From the NCBI GenBank assembly GCA_032158295.1, contig CM063249.1, positions 12,628,078-12,692,077 on the forward strand: DNA of 64,000 nucleotides, written 5' to 3'. Of this stretch, positions 60,501 to 64,000 are shown piece after piece. Source of the DNA: Pycnopodia helianthoides. Its lineage: Eukaryota > Echinodermata > Asteroidea > Forcipulatida > Asteriidae. Below the pieces are notes generated by a model. It did no database searches. It was not told the origin of the DNA and worked only from the letters and a program-made list of their open reading frames with translations. Position 1 is the first letter of the stretch. Every line of letters begins with the position of its first letter. The translations under genes were made by a program, and so were the position numbers.

Positions 60501-63500
60501 GAAAATCCAATTTCTTCCTCGGCATCTGAGATCTCCTTCCAATTAGGCCTTTCTCCTTCAGTTTTTAAGTCTTCATCGTTCCAACTTTTCAAGCGTGTGG
60601 GTCATTTCTTCATCAGCTCTGAGATCTTCTTCAAAATAGTCCTTTCACATGGTGATTCTTCTTCAGAAATCCAATTTCTTCCTCGGCATCTGAGATCTCT
60701 TCCAATTAGGCCTTTCTCCTTCAGTTTTTGAAGTCTTCATCGTTCCAACTTTTCAAGCTGTGGGTCAATTTCTTCATCAGCTCCTGAGATCTTCTTCAAA
60801 ATAGGCCTTTCACATGGTGATTCTTCTTCAGAAAATCCAATTTCTTCCTCAGCATCTGAGATCTCCTTCCAATTAAGGCCACTCTCCTTCAGTATTTGAA
60901 GTCTTCATCGTTCCAACTTTTCAAGTTAGTGGGTCAATTTCTTCATCAGCTCCTGAGATCTTCTTCAAAATAGGACTTTCACATGGTGATTCTTCTTCAG
61001 AAATTTCAATTTCTTCCTCGTCATCTGAGATCTCCTTCCAATAAGGCCTTTCTCCTTCAGTTTTTAAGTCTTCATCGTTCCAACTTTTCAAGCGTGTGGG
61101 TCTATTTCTTCATCAGCATCTGAGATCTTCTTCAAAATAGGCCCTTCACAAGGTGATTCTTCTTCAGAAAATCCAATTTCTTCTTCAGCATCTGACATCT
61201 CCTTCCAATTAGGCCTTTCTCCTTCAGTATTTGAAGTCTCGATCGTTCAAAGTTTTCAAGGATCTAGGTCAATTTCTTCATCTGAGATCTCCTTCAAATT
61301 AGGCCCTCTCCTTCAGTATCTCTTCATCGTTCCAACTTTTCAAGTGTTCGTTGCATAGAGCTTTAACTCTTCAGTGCATAATTGTAGCACTGATTCTTTG
61401 AAAGAGTTCCTCTGTTGCATCACAAAACGGGAACTTTGAAAGGATGGAATTTAAAACAGATCTTGTGCATTAAGGGCCTACTTGAAAATTCTTCAGCCGG
61501 CGAGATCTCCTTCATTTGACACTTTATCTTCAATAACTGGCATCTACGGTGCAAATGGAACATCTGCTTCAAAATGAAGGTTATTAATCACATGGTGATT
61601 CTTCTTCAGAAAGTCTAATTTCTGCGTCTGAGATCTCCTTCCAACTATAGGCCCATCTTCTTCAGTATTTGAAATGTTCACCGTTCCATCTTTTCAAGCG
61701 TGTGGGTCTATTTCTTCATCAGCATCTAAGATCTTCTTCAAAATAGGCCTTTCACATGGTTATTCTTCTTCAGAAAATCCAATTTCTTCTTCAGCATCTG
61801 AGATCTCCTTCCAATTAGGCCTTTCTCGTTCAGTTTTTGAAGTTTTCATCGTTCCATCTTTTCAAGCGTGTGGGTTAAATTCTTCCTCAGCATCTGAGAT
61901 CTCCTTCCAATTAGGCCTCTCCTTCAATATTTGAAGTCTTCATCGTTCCAACTTTGCAAGCTCGTGGTCAATTTCTTCATCAGCTCCTGAGATCTTCTTC
62001 AAATAGGCCTTTCACATGGTGATTCTTCTTTAGAAAATCCAATTTCTTCCTCAGCATCTGAGATCTCCTTCCAATTAGGCCACTCTCCTTCAGTATTTGA
62101 AGTCTTCATCGTTCCAACTTTTCAAGTTAGTGGGTCAATTTCTTCATCAGCTCCTGAGATCTTCTTCAATATAGGACTTTCACATGGTGATTCTTCTTCA
62201 GAAATTTCAATTTCTTCCTTGGCATCTGAGATCTCATTCTAATAAGGCCTTTCTCCTTCAGTTTTTTAAGTCTTCATCGTTCCATCTTTTCAAGCGTGTG
62301 GGTCTATTTCTTCATCAGCATCTGAGATCTTCTTCAAAATAGGCCCTTCACAAGGTGATTCTTCTTCAGAAAATCCAATTTCTTCTTCAGCATCTGAGAT
62401 CTCCTTCCAATTAGGCCTTTCTCCTTCAGTATTTGAAGTCTCCATCATTCAAAGTTTTCAAGGATCTAGGTCAATTTCTTCATCTGAGATCTCCTTCAAA
62501 TTAGGCCCTCTCCTTCAGTATCTCTTCATCGTTCCAACTTTTCAAGTGTTCGTTGCATAGAGCTTTAACTCTTCAGTGCATAATTGTAGCACTGATTCTT
62601 TGAAAGAGTTCCTCTTTTGCATCACAAAACGGGAACTTGGAAAGGATGGAATTTAAAACAGATCTTGTGCATTAAGGGCCTACTTGAAAGTTCTTCAGCC
62701 TGCGAGATCTCCTTCATTTGAGACTTTATCTTCAATAACTGGCATCTACGGTGCAAATGGAACATCTGCTTCAAAATGAAGGTTATTAATCACATGGTGA
62801 TTCTTCTTCAGAAAGTCTAATTTCTGCGTCTGAGATCTCCTTCCAACTATAGGCCCATCTTCTTCAGTATTTGAAATGTTCACCGTTCCATCTTTTCAAG
62901 CGTGTGGGTCTATTTCTTCATCAGCATCTAAGATCTTCTTCAAAATAGGCCTTTCACATGGTGATTCTTCTTCAGAAAATCCAATTTCTTCCTCGGCATC
63001 TGAGATCTCCTTCCAATTAGGCCTTTCTCCTTCAGTTTTTGAAGTTTTCATCGTTCCATCTTTTCAAGTGTGTGGATTAATTTCTTCCTCAGCATCTGAG
63101 ATCTCCTTCCAATTAGGCCTCTCTCCTTCAGCATTTGAAGTCTTCATCGTTCCAACTTTTCAAGCTCGTGGGTAAATTTCTTCAACAGCTACTGAGATCT
63201 TCTTCAAAATAGGCCTTTCACATGGTGATTCTTCAGAAAATGAAATTTCTTCCTCGGCATCTGAGATCTTCTAATTAGGCCTCTATTCTTCAGTATTTGA
63301 TTTCTTCCTCATTCCAACTTTTCAAGCTCGTGGGTCAATTTCTTCAACAGCTCCTGAGATCTTCTTCAAAATAGGCCTTTCACATGGTGATTCTTCTTCA
63401 GAAAATCCAATTTCTTCCTCAGCATCTGAGATCTCCTTCCAATTAGGCCACTCTCCTTCAGTATTTGAAGTCTTCATCGTTCCAATTTTCAAGTTAGTGG

Positions 63501-64000
63501 GTCAATTTCTTCATCAGCTCCTGAGATCTTCTTCAAAATAGGACTTTCACATGGTGATTCTTCTTCAGAAATTTCAATTTCCTCCTCGGCATCTGAGATC
63601 TTCTCCCAATAAGGCCTTTCTCCTACCAACTTTTCAAGTTAGTGGGTCAATTTCTTCATCAGCTCCTGAGATCTTCTTCAGAATAGGCCCTTCACAAGGT
63701 GATTCTTCTTCAGAAAATCCAATTTCTTCTTCGGCATCTGAGATCTCCTTCCAATTAGGCCTCTCTCCTTCAGTATTTGAAGTCTTCATCGATCCAACTT
63801 TTCAAGCTCGTGGGTCAATTTCTTCATCAGCTCCTGAGATCTTCTTCAAAATAGGACTTTCACATGGTGATTCTTCTTCAGAAATTTCAATTTCTTTTTC
63901 GGCATCTGAGATCTTCTTCCAATTAGGCCTCTCGCCTTCAGTATTTGAAGCCTTCATCGTTCCAACTTTTCAAGCTCGTGGGTCAATTTCTTCATCAGCA
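48587..64000. repeat. Satellite-like array, 168-bp dimeric unit, over 15.4 kb
   Basis: The phrase 'gctcctgagatcttcttc' recurs at 56,673, 56,841 and 57,009, exactly 168 bp apart, and the same unit runs from 48,587 past the window edge. Each unit has two related halves, seen in the plus frame as ISSSASEISFQLGLS and ISSSAPEIFFKIGLS. The array thus grew from a shorter ancestor of roughly half this size. The 168-bp period is 56 codons. The plus frame is serine-rich and open within most intact units; the longest run is 207 codons (50,092-50,715). The minus strand carries a repeated 51-codon ATG-to-TGA frame rich in Glu and Lys. Variant half-units alternate, giving higher-order repeats. Units from 50,660 to 55,400 are riddled with small deletions. 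I recognise no protein family in either frame. Confidence 0.95.
49285..62831. repeat. About 285-bp spacer block repeated eight times inside the satellite
   Basis: Near-identical blocks start at about 49,285, 49,888, 52,641, 54,777, 55,869, 59,878, 61,344 and 62,547. They begin GTGTTCGTTGCATAGAGC and end near 'aatttctgcgtctgagatct'. Each contains 'cacaaaacgggaacttgg' and 'ggcatctacggtgcaaatgg'. Their spacing ranges from about 600 to 4,000 bp, so the higher-order unit is not fixed. Part of the block (gcgagatctccttcatttga) resembles the 168-bp unit, which suggests it diverged from that unit. Confidence 0.9.

Overview
This is a eukaryotic, metazoan nuclear window: AT-rich DNA with introns, microsatellites, minisatellites, tRNA-derived SINEs and many short inverted-repeat (MITE-like) transposons. 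I see no operons, CRISPR arrays, rRNA genes or viral genes. Two repeat families, one with ends reading TTAAAGRCACTGGACAC and one with ends reading GGGCCCAATTTCATAGAGC, resemble repeats I recall from starfish genomes. I therefore infer an echinoderm, most likely a sea star. That is a memory-based inference, not something proved here.

Layout. Positions 1-27,000 hold no gene I can support. They contain low-complexity DNA (2.34-2.83 kb), several MITEs and foldback elements, minisatellites at 6.8, 10.6, 19.9, 21.1 and 25.9 kb, and a composite (GT)n tandem array at 14.2-16.6 kb. Positions 27,036-42,304, minus strand, carry one complete protein gene in 14 coding exons. Every splice site is GT-AG and every phase agrees, giving a 467-residue protein. 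It is the animal RUS1-family (DUF647) protein RUSF1, known as C16orf58 in human. Its introns are packed with SINEs, MITEs and hairpins. Intron 5 is mostly an 87-bp tandem array that copies the start of exon 6 together with its splice acceptor. Positions 42.3-48.6 kb are a mosaic of nested repeats, including a hAT-type MITE with a clear 8-bp target duplication, plus one weak candidate first exon on the plus strand. From about 48,587 to the end of the window (over 15.4 kb, continuing past the edge) lies one satellite-like array with a 168-bp dimeric unit, interrupted eight times by a spacer of about 285 bp.

The main points for follow-up are the satellite, which is open in a serine-rich plus frame and also carries a repeated 51-codon acidic minus-strand ORF, the exon-6 splice-acceptor array, a 15-bp tandem acceptor before the last RUSF1 exon, and several very young hairpins. 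Clusters of one-base deletions at 15.8 kb and 50.7-55.4 kb look like under-polished long-read consensus rather than biology.
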